Source: RH-AL1 sp965277735
GTDB lineage: Bacteria; Pseudomonadota; Alphaproteobacteria; Rhizobiales; Beijerinckiaceae
Assembly: GCA_965277735.1 (NCBI GenBank)
Contig: CBDIDO010000001.1
Span: 1 to 64,000 of the forward strand
Length of the DNA stretch: 64,000 bases
Direction of reading: 5' to 3'
The translations under genes and the position numbers were made by a program. Under the pieces are notes generated by a model. It was not told where the DNA came from, did no database searches, and saw only the letters and a list, made by a program, of their open reading frames with translations. Positions 7,803 to 15,748 of the stretch are shown here, piece after piece. Numbering within the stretch: the first letter of the stretch is position 1; every line of letters starts with the position of its first letter.

Positions 7803-8741
7803 ATGACTCATTCGATTGTTTTTCTTGATCGTGAGACCCTCGACGCAACCGTCCGCAAGCCCAGCTTCGAGACGAGCTACAAGGAATACGAGGAGACCGC
7901 GCCGGACCAGATCGTCGAGCGTCTGAAGGACGCCACGATCTGCATCACCAACAAGGTGCCGATGCGCGCCGAAACGCTCTCCCAGCTGCCGAACCTCAAG
8001 CTCATCGCCGTCGCGGCGACCGGCACCGACATCATCGACAAGGCGGCCGCCAAGGAAAAGGGCATCGCCGTCGTCAACATCCGCAACTACGCCTTCAACA
8101 CCGTGCCCGAGCACGTGATCGCGTTGATGTTCGCGCTCAAGCGCAACCTGCTCGCCTACGCCACCGACGTGCAGCAGGGCCGCTGGGGCCAGGCGCGCCA
8201 GTTCTGCTTCTTCGATCATCCGATCCACGACATCGCCGGCGCGACGATGGGCATCGTCGGGTACGGCGCGATCGGCAAGTCGATCGGCAAGCGCTGCGAG
8301 GCGCTCGGCATGAAGATTCTCGCCTACGACGTGATGCCCCAGGACGGGCTCGTCGACCTGCCGACGATCCTGAAGGAGAGCGACGTCATCACGCTGCATG
8401 CGCCGCTGACGCCCGAAACGCGCAACATGATCGGCGCGGAAGAGCTGAAGGCGATGAAGAAAAACGCGATCCTCATCAACACCGCGCGCGGCGGTCTCGT
8501 CGACGAGGCCGCGCTCGCGGAAGCTCTCAAGTCGGGCGAGATCGCCGGCGCCGGCTTCGACGTGCTCACCGAGGAGCCGCCGAAGAACGGCAACGTGCTG
8601 CTCGATCCTTCGATTCCAAACTTGATCGTCACGCCGCACGTCGCGTGGGCCAGCCAGGAGGCGATGCAGATCCTCTCCGACCAGCTCATCGACAACATCG
8701 AAGCGTTCGTCGGCGGCAAGCCCAAGAATGTCGTCGAATGA
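7803..8741 (+). CDS. hprA: Hydroxypyruvate reductase (NADH-dependent glycerate dehydrogenase)
   Basis: 312 residues, D-2-hydroxyacid dehydrogenase family. It reduces hydroxypyruvate to D-glycerate in the serine cycle. The NAD-binding motif is GIVGYGAIGKS; catalytic candidates are R229 in NTARGG, E258 in TEEPP and H279 in PHVAWAS. The start (FLDRETLDATVR), KVPMRAETL and the stretch NIRNYAFNTVPEHV match, from memory, the Methylobacterium HprA closely, and the context of malate thiokinase and malyl-CoA lyase genes supports that role over a generic dehydrogenase. The ribosome binding site is weak. The last 12 bases are duplicated just after the stop. Confidence 0.95.
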   Translation: MTHSIVFLDRETLDATVRKPSFETSYKEYEETAPDQIVERLKDATICITNKVPMRAETLSQLPNLKLIAVAATGTDIIDKAAAKEKGIAVVNIRNYAFNTVPEHVIALMFALKRNLLAYATDVQQGRWGQARQFCFFDHPIHDIAGATMGIVGYGAIGKSIGKRCEALGMKILAYDVMPQDGLVDLPTILKESDVITLHAPLTPETRNMIGAEELKAMKKNAILINTARGGLVDEAALAEALKSGEIAGAGFDVLTEEPPKNGNVLLDPSIPNLIVTPHVAWASQEAMQILSDQLIDNIEAFVGGKPKNVVE

Positions 8742-8893
8742 CACGTCGTCGAATGATCGGCGGGACGAAAGACTGATCGTTCGGCCGGCTTGACCGTGAC
8801 GCCCGCCTCTCCAGCTCAAGGGAGTGGCTGACGGCCAAGCCGGATCGATGAAAAACAACGAATAAAGCCGCAGCCCAGGGAGGGACCGCCGCA

Positions 8894-10063
8894 ATGGATA
8901 TTCACGAGTACCAGGCCAAAGAGATCTTGGCCAAGGCCGGTGTCGGCTTGGCGCGCGGCGCCGTCGCCTACAGCGCCGAGCAGGCGGTCTATGCCGCCAC
9001 CGAGCTCGGCGGCTGGAAATGGGTCGTGAAGGCGCAGATCCACGCCGGTGCCCGCGGCAAGGCCGGCGGCATCAAGATGTGCAAGACCTACCACGAGGTG
9101 CGCGACGCGGCCGAGGGCATGCTCGGCAAGACGCTGGTCACGCATCAGACCGGACCCGAGGGCAAGCCCGTCCAGCGCGTGTATGTCGAGGTGGCGGATC
9201 CGTTTGAAAAAGAATTCTACCTCGGCTTCGTGCTCGACCGGAAGGAAGAGCGCGTCCGCGTGATCGCCTCCCGGGAAGGCGGCATGGAGATCGAGGAAAT
9301 CGCCAAGTCGAAGCCGGATTCGATGATCACCGTGATCGTCGAGCCTGCCGTCGGCATGCAGCAGTTCGAGGCGCGCGAGATCGCGTTCAAGCTCGGCTTG
9401 AACTCGAAGCAGGTCCAGAACGCGGTCAAGACCATACTCGGCTGCTATCGCGCCTTCCGCGACCATGACGCGACGATGCTCGAGATCAACCCGCTGGTCC
9501 TGACCAAGGACAACCGCATCGTCGCGCTCGACGCCAAGATGAGCTTCGACGACAACGCGATGTTCCGCCAGCGGAAGATCGCCGACATGCACGACCCCGC
9601 GCAGGAGGATCCGCGCGAAGCGCAGGCCGCCGAGCACCAGCTCAACTATGTCGGGCTCGAGGGCAACATCGGCTGCATCGTCAACGGCGCCGGCCTCGCC
9701 ATGGCGACGATGGACATGATCAAGCATGCGGGCGGCGAGCCGGCGAACTTCCTCGACGTCGGCGGCGGCGCCTCGGCCGAGCGCGTCGCGACCGCGTTCC
9801 GGCTCGTGCTGTCGGACAAGAACGTGAAGGCGGTGCTGGTCAACATCTTTGCCGGCATCAACCGTTGCGACTGGGTCGCCGACGGCGTCGTCAAGGCGGT
9901 GAAGGAGACCAATCTCCAGGTGCCGCTCATCGTTCGCCTGGCCGGCACTAACGTCGAGGCTGGACGCAAGATCCTGAACGAAAGCGGCATCGAGCTGCAC
10001 ACCGCCGACAGCCTGACCCACGCGGCCGAGATCGCGGTCGAAGTCGCCGGCAAAGCGGCCTGA
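8894..10063 (+). CDS. mtkA: Malate-CoA ligase (malate thiokinase) beta subunit
   Basis: 389 residues, ATP-grasp fold of the SucC family, starting MDIHEYQAKEILAKAG. Together with the next gene it makes malyl-CoA from malate, CoA and ATP. Family features include KAQIHAGARGKAGG for nucleotide binding, EINPLVLT for metal binding, and VNIFAGINRCDWVADGV. Neighbouring mcl and hprA point to malate rather than succinate thiokinase; a TCA-cycle sucC would normally sit with mdh or sucA. GGGAGGG lies 9 bases before the ATG. The mtkB start follows after 12 bases, so the two form an operon. Confidence 0.93.
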   Translation: MDIHEYQAKEILAKAGVGLARGAVAYSAEQAVYAATELGGWKWVVKAQIHAGARGKAGGIKMCKTYHEVRDAAEGMLGKTLVTHQTGPEGKPVQRVYVEVADPFEKEFYLGFVLDRKEERVRVIASREGGMEIEEIAKSKPDSMITVIVEPAVGMQQFEAREIAFKLGLNSKQVQNAVKTILGCYRAFRDHDATMLEINPLVLTKDNRIVALDAKMSFDDNAMFRQRKIADMHDPAQEDPREAQAAEHQLNYVGLEGNIGCIVNGAGLAMATMDMIKHAGGEPANFLDVGGGASAERVATAFRLVLSDKNVKAVLVNIFAGINRCDWVADGVVKAVKETNLQVPLIVRLAGTNVEAGRKILNESGIELHTADSLTHAAEIAVEVAGKAA

Positions 10064-10075
10064 GGAGGAACCGGC

Positions 10076-10975
10076 ATGAGCATTCTGATCGACGAAAAGA
10101 CCAAGATTATCATCCAGGGCTTCACCGGGGACAAAGGCACGTTCCACGGCAAGGAGGCGATCGCCTACGGCACCAACATCGTCGGTGGCGTGACGCCGGG
10201 CAAAGGCGGGATGACGCATCTCGACCGGCCGGTGTTCAACACGGTGAAGGAAGCCGTCGAGGCGACCGGCGCCGAGGCCTCGATCACCTTCGTCGCGCCG
10301 CCCTATTGCGCCGACGCGATGATGGAAGGCGCCGACGCCGGGCTGAAGCTGATCTGCGCGATCACCGACGGCATTCCGGCGCAGGACATGATGCGCGTGA
10401 AACGCTACCTGCGCCGCTACACCAAAGAGCGCCGCACGATGCTGGTCGGCCCCAACTGCGCCGGCATCATCTCGCCCGGCAAGGCGATGCTCGGCATCAT
10501 GCCCGGCAACATCTACTCGCGCGGCTCGGTCGGCGTCGTGTCGCGCTCCGGCACGCTCGGCTACGAGGCGGCGGAGCAGCTGAAGGCGCTCGGCCTCGGC
10601 ATCTCGACCTCCGTCGGCATCGGCGGCGACCCGATCAACGGCTCGTCCTTCGCCGACCATCTCGCTCTGTTCGAGGAGGACCCGGAGACGGAGGCCGTGC
10701 TGATGATCGGCGAGATCGGCGGCGCGCAGGAGGCCGAGGCGGCCGAGTGGGTGTCGAAGAACATGAAGAAGCCGGTGGTCGGCTACGTCGCCGGCCTCAC
10801 CGCGCCCAAGGGCCGCCGCATGGGCCACGCCGGCGCGATCATCTCCGGCGCTGGCGACAGCGCCGCCGAGAAGTCCAAGATCATGGAGGGCTTCGGCCTC
10901 ACCGTGGCGCCGAGCCCCGGCGAGCTCGGCTCGACGATGGCCAAGGTGCTGAAGGGCCACAGCAAGGCGGCGTGA
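10076..10975 (+). CDS. mtkB: Malate-CoA ligase (malate thiokinase) alpha subunit
   Basis: 299 residues, SucD family. It has the CoA-binding Rossmann domain (IIIQGFTGDKGTFHGKEAIA) and the ligase domain. H251 in GHAGAIISGAGDSAAEKS is the expected phosphohistidine. GTNIVGGVTPGKGGMTHL and VGPNCAGIISPG are conserved family motifs. GAGGAGG stands just before the ATG. It works with the mtkA product as a heteromer. After the stop comes a pair of inverted repeats before mcl, which may alter the ratio of downstream expression. Confidence 0.93.
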   Translation: MSILIDEKTKIIIQGFTGDKGTFHGKEAIAYGTNIVGGVTPGKGGMTHLDRPVFNTVKEAVEATGAEASITFVAPPYCADAMMEGADAGLKLICAITDGIPAQDMMRVKRYLRRYTKERRTMLVGPNCAGIISPGKAMLGIMPGNIYSRGSVGVVSRSGTLGYEAAEQLKALGLGISTSVGIGGDPINGSSFADHLALFEEDPETEAVLMIGEIGGAQEAEAAEWVSKNMKKPVVGYVAGLTAPKGRRMGHAGAIISGAGDSAAEKSKIMEGFGLTVAPSPGELGSTMAKVLKGHSKAA

Positions 10976-10976
10976 T

Positions 10977-11115
10977 CCCTTCTCCCCTTGCGGGAGAAGG
11001 TGTCGGCGCGAAGCGACGACTGATGAGGGTCTTTGCCGCTCGTCAGTCCACGTCCAGGAGGTCACCCCTCATCCGACCCCGCTCGCGGGGCCACCTTCTC
11101 CCGCAAGGGAGAAGG
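10977..11115. repeat. Second pair of inverted interspersed repeats, between mtkB and mcl
   Basis: Units at about 10977-11029 and 11065-11115 are in opposite orientation. Both carry the TTCTCCC/GGGAGAAGG palindrome and the GATGAGGG end, as in the 774-921 pair. Sequence between the outer motifs differs more than in the first pair, so the copies have diverged. It lies between two genes of one pathway without breaking either; the mcl ribosome binding site (AAAGGAG) starts 13 bases beyond the repeat. Confidence 0.85.
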
Positions 11116-11138
11116 AAAACCCCCGAAAAGGAGATCAA

Positions 11139-12128
11139 ATGAGCTTCACCCTGATCGAGCAGGCGACGCCTCGCATCCACCGCTCGCAGCTGGCCGTGCC
11201 CGGCTCCAACTCCGCGATGTTCGAAAAGGCCGCCAAGGGCGACGCCGACGTGATCTTCCTCGATTGCGAGGACGCGGTTGCGCCCGACGACAAGGAGCAG
11301 GCGCGCAAGAACATCGTCCAGGCGCTGAACGACATCGACTGGGGCACCAAGACGATGCAGGTGCGCATCAACGGCCTCGACACGCACTACATGTACCGCG
11401 ACGTCGTGGACATCGTCGAAGCCTGCCCGCGCCTCGACATGCTGCTGATCCCGAAAGTCGGTACCGCGGCCGACATCTACGCCGTCGACATGCTCGTCAC
11501 GCAGATCGAGCAGGCGAAGAAGCGCGAGAAGAAGCTCGGCTTCGACATCCTGATCGAGACGGCGCTCGGCATGGCCAATGTCGAGGCGATCGCCCAGGCC
11601 TCGAAGCGCAACGAGGCGATGAGCTTTGGCGTCGCCGACTACGCCGCCTCGACGCGCGCGCGCACCACCGTCATCGGCGGCGTCAATCCGGACTACGGCG
11701 TGCTCACCGACAAGGACGAGGCCGGCCACCGCGACTTCGTGTGGGGCGATCCCTGGCTCTACGCGCAGAGCCGCATGATGGTCGCGTGCCGCGCCTATGG
11801 TTTGCGTCCCATCGATGGTCCGTTTGGCGACATCCAGGACGCGGACGGGTTCAAGGCGGCGGCGCGCCGCTGCGCCGTGCTCGGCTTCGAGGGCAAGTGG
11901 GCGATCCACCCGAGCCAGGTCGCGCTCGCCAACGAGGTGTTCTCGCCCTCCGACGCGGAGGTCACAAAGGCGCGCCGCATCCTCGAGGCGATGGACAAGG
12001 CTTCGAAGGAGGGCAAAGGCGCCGTCTCGCTCGACGGGCGCCTCATCGACATCGCTTCGATCCGCATGGCGCAGGCGCTGATCACCAAGGCCGACGCGAT
12101 CGGCAAGCCGGCGGCGAAGGCTGCCTGA
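11139..12128 (+). CDS. mcl: L-malyl-CoA lyase (CitE/HpcH family)
   Basis: 329 residues. It cleaves malyl-CoA to glyoxylate and acetyl-CoA, the exit step of the serine cycle. HpcH/CitE-family features include FLDCEDAVAPDDKEQARKN, RINGLDTHYMYRDVVDIVEA, IETALGMANVEA (acidic Mg ligand near residue 140) and SFGVADYAAS. The start MSFTLIEQATPR and the GFEGKWAIHPSQ region match, from memory, Methylobacterium MclA. AAAGGAG precedes the ATG. It is the last gene of the block and is followed by a strong terminator. A ppc gene, often beside mtkAB and mcl, is absent here. Confidence 0.94.
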   Translation: MSFTLIEQATPRIHRSQLAVPGSNSAMFEKAAKGDADVIFLDCEDAVAPDDKEQARKNIVQALNDIDWGTKTMQVRINGLDTHYMYRDVVDIVEACPRLDMLLIPKVGTAADIYAVDMLVTQIEQAKKREKKLGFDILIETALGMANVEAIAQASKRNEAMSFGVADYAASTRARTTVIGGVNPDYGVLTDKDEAGHRDFVWGDPWLYAQSRMMVACRAYGLRPIDGPFGDIQDADGFKAAARRCAVLGFEGKWAIHPSQVALANEVFSPSDAEVTKARRILEAMDKASKEGKGAVSLDGRLIDIASIRMAQALITKADAIGKPAAKAA

Positions 12129-12149
12129 CCGGCACGCAGTCAACCCAGA

Positions 12150-12184
12150 CAAAAAAGCCCGCACTCACGTGCGGGCCTTTTGCA
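12150..12184. terminator. Bidirectional intrinsic terminator
   Basis: AAAAAAGCCCGCAC, loop TCAC, GTGCGGGCCTTTT: a GC stem flanked by an A run on the left and a T run on the right, so it can end transcription of mcl on the plus strand and of the small secreted protein gene on the minus strand. Confidence 0.85.
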
Positions 12185-12222
12185 TTTGAGACACGAGCGA
12201 TGCATCGGCATCGCGCGGCGGC

Positions 12223-12456
12223 TCACTTCTTCATCATCTTCTTGTGGTGGTGATGATGCTTCTTCTTCGTCGGCGCGGGCGCTTCGGCCGGGGCCTCTGG
12301 AGGGGCGGGCGTGAAGATGTGCAGTGGATCGAGATCGAGCCCATGGCCGGGCGTCGGCAGTTCACCCACGATCGGGAGATCCAGCTGGGCGAAGGCTGGG
12401 GTGACGACGAGTGCGAGTGCACCCGCGAGCGCGGCAAGCTTGAGAGTTCTGACCAT
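12223..12456 (-). CDS. Small secreted protein with a His-rich tail
   Basis: 77 residues. A clear signal peptide (residues 1-23, LAALAGALALVVTPAFA) is followed by a short mature part with GLDLDPLHIFTPAP and a C-terminal KKKHHHHHKKMMKK tail. The strong ribosome binding site AAGGAGG lies 12 bases before the ATG. It is a paralogue of the next gene upstream, sharing the LDLDPxHIFTPAP core and an almost identical leader. The family is not recognised. The tail suggests transition-metal binding in the periplasm; this is inference. The shared terminator at 12150 ends it. Confidence 0.7.
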   Translation of the reverse strand: MVRTLKLAALAGALALVVTPAFAQLDLPIVGELPTPGHGLDLDPLHIFTPAPPEAPAEAPAPTKKKHHHHHKKMMKK

Positions 12457-12555
12457 TCTGGGGCTCCTCCTTAGAGCACGCTAAAGCCAAGAGACGGCGA
12501 AGCTTGGCAATATCCGTACCTCGCTCGTGCACGGGGCGGCGGAGAGGCGGACAGG

Positions 12556-12590
12556 CAAAGAAAAAGGCCCGCATCTGCGTGCGGACCTTC
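12556..12590 (-). terminator. Intrinsic terminator of the Met/His-rich gene
   Basis: Read on the minus strand, a 10-base stem (AAGGTCCGCA with TGCGGGCCTT, one mismatch) is followed by TTTCTTTG. It separates the two paralogous small genes into independent transcripts. Confidence 0.7.
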
Positions 12591-12640
12591 CCCATTCCAG
12601 CCTGGAACGCGCGCGATGCCCAGGGGCACCGCGCAGCGGA

Positions 12641-12934
12641 TCACATGGCCTTCTTCATCATCTTGTGGTGCATCATCATCTTCTTGTGGTGCATTATCAT
12701 GTGATGGTGATGCATCATCATGTGATGCTTCTTCATCATCGGAGCGGCAGCCGGGGCGGCCTCGGGCGCGGGGGTGAAGATGTGGAACGGGTCGAGGTCG
12801 AGGCCGTTCGTGAAGCCGGTCACGCCGGCGCCGAGCTGGTCGAGACCGGGAACCACCAGATCCTGGGCGAAGGCCGGGGCGGCAACAAAAGCGAGCGCGC
12901 CCGCGAGAACGGCAACCTTGATATGCTTGACCAT
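12641..12934 (-). CDS. Small secreted protein with a Met/His-rich tail
   Basis: 97 residues: signal peptide (1-23, VAVLAGALAFVAAPAFA), then a mature part with NGLDLDPFHIFTPAPEAAPA, then a 32-residue tail made almost only of Met, His and Lys (about 13 Met and 10 His). Such Met/His clusters bind copper or related metals in periplasmic proteins such as CopC or PcoE. No folded domain is apparent. GGAGGAG precedes the ATG, and the leader is nearly the same as in the downstream paralogue. Codon choice in the tail gives a repetitive ATGATG/CATCAT pattern, so length variation by slippage is possible. Confidence 0.75.
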   Translation of the reverse strand: MVKHIKVAVLAGALAFVAAPAFAQDLVVPGLDQLGAGVTGFTNGLDLDPFHIFTPAPEAAPAAAPMMKKHHMMMHHHHMIMHHKKMMMHHKMMKKAM

Positions 12935-13122
12935 GCTTGGGCTCCTCCTAGAGCACTTTTAAGCCATGAAACGGCCAAGCATCGCAATATCCATACGGTT
13001 CCCTCGTGTCGAGATGCGCCCCTCCGCAGGGTCAAAGACTCCTTTTGCGCGGCGCACCCGCAACACCCGTTAAGTTTTTGACAGACCTGCGACAACGCCG
13101 TGGCCTGTGGCCGGAGCGGCGC

Positions 13123-13368
13123 TCAGGCGCCCGCTTTGACGAGGACGAAACTGCTGACGCCGCCGCTCTGCTCGGATGACACGAGCCTGTGGCCGTCCTC
13201 GCGCGCAAGATGTGGAATGTCGATCGCGGCCATCGGGTCGGTACAGTGGACGCGCAGCGCCTGCCCCTCGGCGAGACGCAGCAGCGCCTTGCGCGTGCGC
13301 AACACCGGCAGCGGGCATTTCAGCCCGCGCAGGTCGAGCTCAGTCGGCGCATTCTGATCCATCGGCAT
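13123..13368 (-). CDS. TusA/SirA-like sulfurtransferase family protein
   Basis: 81 residues from ATG 13368. The hallmark LDLRGLKCPLPVLRTRKAL carries the sulfur-accepting Cys (C18) in the CPxP motif, followed by a small alpha/beta fold with RVHCTDPMAAIDIPH. TusA-type proteins pass persulfide sulfur for tRNA thiolation or cofactor synthesis. The frame is open further upstream, but the conserved part begins just after this Met. It is divergent from the methyltransferase-mobB pair, 58 bases away. A molybdenum-cofactor link is possible given mobB, since Moco assembly needs sulfur carriers; this is inference. Confidence 0.85.
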   Translation of the reverse strand: MPMDQNAPTELDLRGLKCPLPVLRTRKALLRLAEGQALRVHCTDPMAAIDIPHLAREDGHRLVSSEQSGGVSSFVLVKAGA

Positions 13369-13426
13369 GATGCTATAGTCGGCGACCGAGGGCCGCAGCA
13401 ACGCGGCCGGAGCCGAAGGAGCCAGC

Positions 13427-14215
13427 ATGACCGCCGCACGCGACGGGGCCGCGGAAGCTCTCGCGCACGACACGCGCGTCGTCGAGCAGTTCGGACCGCG
13501 CGCCGCCGCCTATGTGGCGAGCGCCGACCACGCGCACGGCGCGGACCTCGAGCGGCTATCTGCCCTCGCCTCCACACGACGCGGCGGCCGCGCGCTCGAT
13601 CTCGGCTGCGGTGGCGGCCACGTCAGCTTCGCCGTCGCACCGTTCGCTGCGGAAGTCGTCGCCTACGACCTCTCCGAGGAGATGCTCGCCGCCGTGCGCG
13701 CGGAAGGCACGCGACGCGGTCTCGGCAACATCGCGACGCAGCAGGGCAGCGCCGAGCGATTGCCGTTTCCGGATGCGCATTTCGATCTTGTGCTGACCCG
13801 ATTCAGCGCGCACCATTGGCGCGACCTCGGCGCCGCGCTCGCCGAGATGCGCCGCGTCGTGGCGCCGGGCGGGCTCGCCGTCGTGATGGACACGGTCTCG
13901 CCGGACGCGCCTGCGGCCGACGCCTTCCTCGACAAGCTCGAGCGCCTGCGCGACCCCTCGCATCGGCGCGACTATAGCATCGCGGAATGGCGCGACGCGC
14001 TCACCGCCGCCGGCTTCCGCCCGGCGGCGCCGTCGCTCGGCCGGCTGCGCCTCGACTTCGCACCCTGGATCGCGCGCATGGCGACGCCGCCCGACTCCGT
14101 CGCGGCGATCCGCGCGCTGATGGCCGCGGCCCCACCGGAGGTCGCCACGCATTTCGCTTTGGAAGCAAACCATTCGCTCACGATCGACACGATGATGCTG
14201 GAGGCCGCTCCATGA
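13427..14215 (+). CDS. Class I SAM-dependent methyltransferase (UbiE-like)
   Basis: 262 residues. Motif I is ALDLGCGGGHVSF (residues 56-68), with an acidic residue in VVAYDLS, GSAERLPFPDAHFDLVLTRF as motif II-III region, and APGGLAVVMD as post-motif. This is the Methyltransf_11 fold used for quinones, small metabolites or lipids; the substrate cannot be told. It lies 10 bases upstream of mobB in the same direction, so the two are likely cotranscribed. Confidence 0.85.
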   Translation: MTAARDGAAEALAHDTRVVEQFGPRAAAYVASADHAHGADLERLSALASTRRGGRALDLGCGGGHVSFAVAPFAAEVVAYDLSEEMLAAVRAEGTRRGLGNIATQQGSAERLPFPDAHFDLVLTRFSAHHWRDLGAALAEMRRVVAPGGLAVVMDTVSPDAPAADAFLDKLERLRDPSHRRDYSIAEWRDALTAAGFRPAAPSLGRLRLDFAPWIARMATPPDSVAAIRALMAAAPPEVATHFALEANHSLTIDTMMLEAAP

Positions 14216-14225
14216 CGAGACTCAC

Positions 14226-14783
14226 ATGAAGGTTCTGGGCTTCGCCGGCTGGAGCGGCGCGGGCAAGACCACGCTGCTCTGCAAGCTGATCCCCGCGCTG
14301 AGGGCCAAGGGCCTTTCGGTGTCGACGATCAAGCACGCGCACCATGCCTTCGACGTCGACTCGCCTGGCAAGGATTCCTACGAGCACCGCCGGGCCGGCG
14401 CGCAGGAGGTGCTCGTCACCTCTGCGACCCGCTTCGCACTGATGCACGAGCTGCGCGGCGCGCCGGAACCGGCGCTGCACGATCTGCTGGCGCGGCTCGC
14501 GCCGGTCGATCTCGTGCTGATCGAGGGGTTCAAGCGCGACGCGCACGACAAGATCGAGGTGCACCGAGTCGAGAACGGCAAGCCGTTCCTGTTTCCCGAA
14601 GACCCGAGCATCGTCGCGCTCGCCTCCGACGCGCCGCCACCATTCGGCCCGCTGCCGCGCGTCCATCTCGACAATGTGGAAGCCATCGCCGCGCTGGTCG
14701 TCGCGCACGCGCTGCCCGCCGACGAGGTGATCCGCCGCCTCGCCGCCGCCAGCGCCCCGCCGCCGAGCGGCACGGCGCAGTAG
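14226..14783 (+). CDS. mobB: Molybdopterin-guanine dinucleotide biosynthesis protein B
   Basis: 185 residues. The P-loop is GWSGAGKTTLL (residues 8-18), with STIKHAHHAFDVDSPGKDS and VLIEGFKRDAHDKIEVHR, both signatures of MobB. It is a GTP-binding accessory protein in conversion of molybdopterin to bis-MGD. That implies molybdoenzymes of the DMSO-reductase family, such as formate dehydrogenase, which would suit a methylotroph. The 3' end nearly touches the convergent LysR gene. Confidence 0.93.
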   Translation: MKVLGFAGWSGAGKTTLLCKLIPALRAKGLSVSTIKHAHHAFDVDSPGKDSYEHRRAGAQEVLVTSATRFALMHELRGAPEPALHDLLARLAPVDLVLIEGFKRDAHDKIEVHRVENGKPFLFPEDPSIVALASDAPPPFGPLPRVHLDNVEAIAALVVAHALPADEVIRRLAAASAPPPSGTAQ

Positions 14784-14784
14784 G

Positions 14785-15630
14785 CTAGCCCCGCCCCGCC
14801 TTCGCGATGATCGCCGCCGCCAGCTCGGACACCGGCGCGTTCGGCGCGCGGGAATGGCGCAGCAGGATGAAGTCGAGCGTGCCGAGCGCCGGCAGGCCGG
14901 CGACCGGGCCGAGCACGGTGAGGCCGTCCGGCACGAGGTTGCGTGCGAGCGTGGCGAGGCCGAGCCCCGCCTTGGCGCCGGCGACTACGCCGCTCAGCGC
15001 CTCGCTGGTGCAGGCGATGCGCCACTTCACCTCCGCCTGCGACAGCGCCGCGAGCGCCATCGAGCGGGTGATCGAGGGTGCCGGATAGAGGATCAGCGGC
15101 ACCGGCTCGCCGGGCGACGGCGCGAGCCCGGCCCCGGCCCATACGATCTCGTCGCGCCAGACGACCTCGCCGCGCGTCTCGCCCGGCCAGCGCTTGCACA
15201 GGACGACATCGAGGTCGCCGGCGTCGTAGCGGGCGATCAGGGTGCTCGACAGCGCGATCGAGAACTCGAGGTCGACCTCAGGGTGCTCGGCAACGAACCC
15301 TTTGAGCACCGACGGCAGCCACGACAGGACGAGGTCCTCCGAGGCGCCGAATCGCACATGGCCGCGCAGCTTGGTGCCGGCGAAATGGCGCTCCGCCCGC
15401 TCGCCCGTCTCGACGATGGTGCGCGCATAGCCGATCAGCGTCTCGCCCTCCGGCGTCAGCGCCACCGAATGCGTGTCGCGCACGAAGAGCTGGTGGCCGA
15501 GGCACTCTTCCAGCCGGCGCACGTGGTCGCTCACCGTCGACTGGCGCATCGCGAGGCGGCGGCTGGTCTCGGAGAAGCTGTGGCCCTGCGCGATCGTCAG
15601 GAAGGTGCGGAGCAGGACGGGATCGAGCAT
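14785..15630 (-). CDS. LysR family transcriptional regulator
   Basis: 281 residues. The N-terminal HTH (FLTIAQGHSFSETSRRLAMR then QSTVSDHVRRLEE) and RDTHSVALTPEGE wing are followed by a LysR substrate-binding domain. The sequence is of the LrhA/HexA-type subgroup and closely resembles the LysR protein at 45182 in this window (shared RDTHSV, GARR-like core, DELVWA region). Gene neighbours do not reveal its target: it is convergent with mobB and upstream DNA to ftsK is about 200 bases. Confidence 0.88.
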   Translation of the reverse strand: MLDPVLLRTFLTIAQGHSFSETSRRLAMRQSTVSDHVRRLEECLGHQLFVRDTHSVALTPEGETLIGYARTIVETGERAERHFAGTKLRGHVRFGASEDLVLSWLPSVLKGFVAEHPEVDLEFSIALSSTLIARYDAGDLDVVLCKRWPGETRGEVVWRDEIVWAGAGLAPSPGEPVPLILYPAPSITRSMALAALSQAEVKWRIACTSEALSGVVAGAKAGLGLATLARNLVPDGLTVLGPVAGLPALGTLDFILLRHSRAPNAPVSELAAAIIAKAGRG

Positions 15631-15748
15631 GCGCTTATCGACGGGCCTCGATGAGGACGTCGCGTTTCACCGCGGTCCGGCCTGTCCGCCATACTCACGT
15701 TGGATGGCGCGCGGTCAACGCCGCCATTCCGGGGCGGTGCAGCCGAAC

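Noticed and set aside
8894..10975. TCA-cycle succinyl-CoA synthetase sucCD
   Set aside because: Neighbouring mcl and hprA and close recall of Methylobacterium MtkAB favour malate thiokinase; not proven by sequence alone.
8816..11065. 749-codon minus-strand frame across mtkA and mtkB
   Set aside because: Antisense to two clearly recognised genes; no start signal or conserved motif.
12223..12300. HHHHH stretch as a cloning tag or vector contamination
   Set aside because: It is part of a signal-peptide protein with a native leader, paralogue and terminator.
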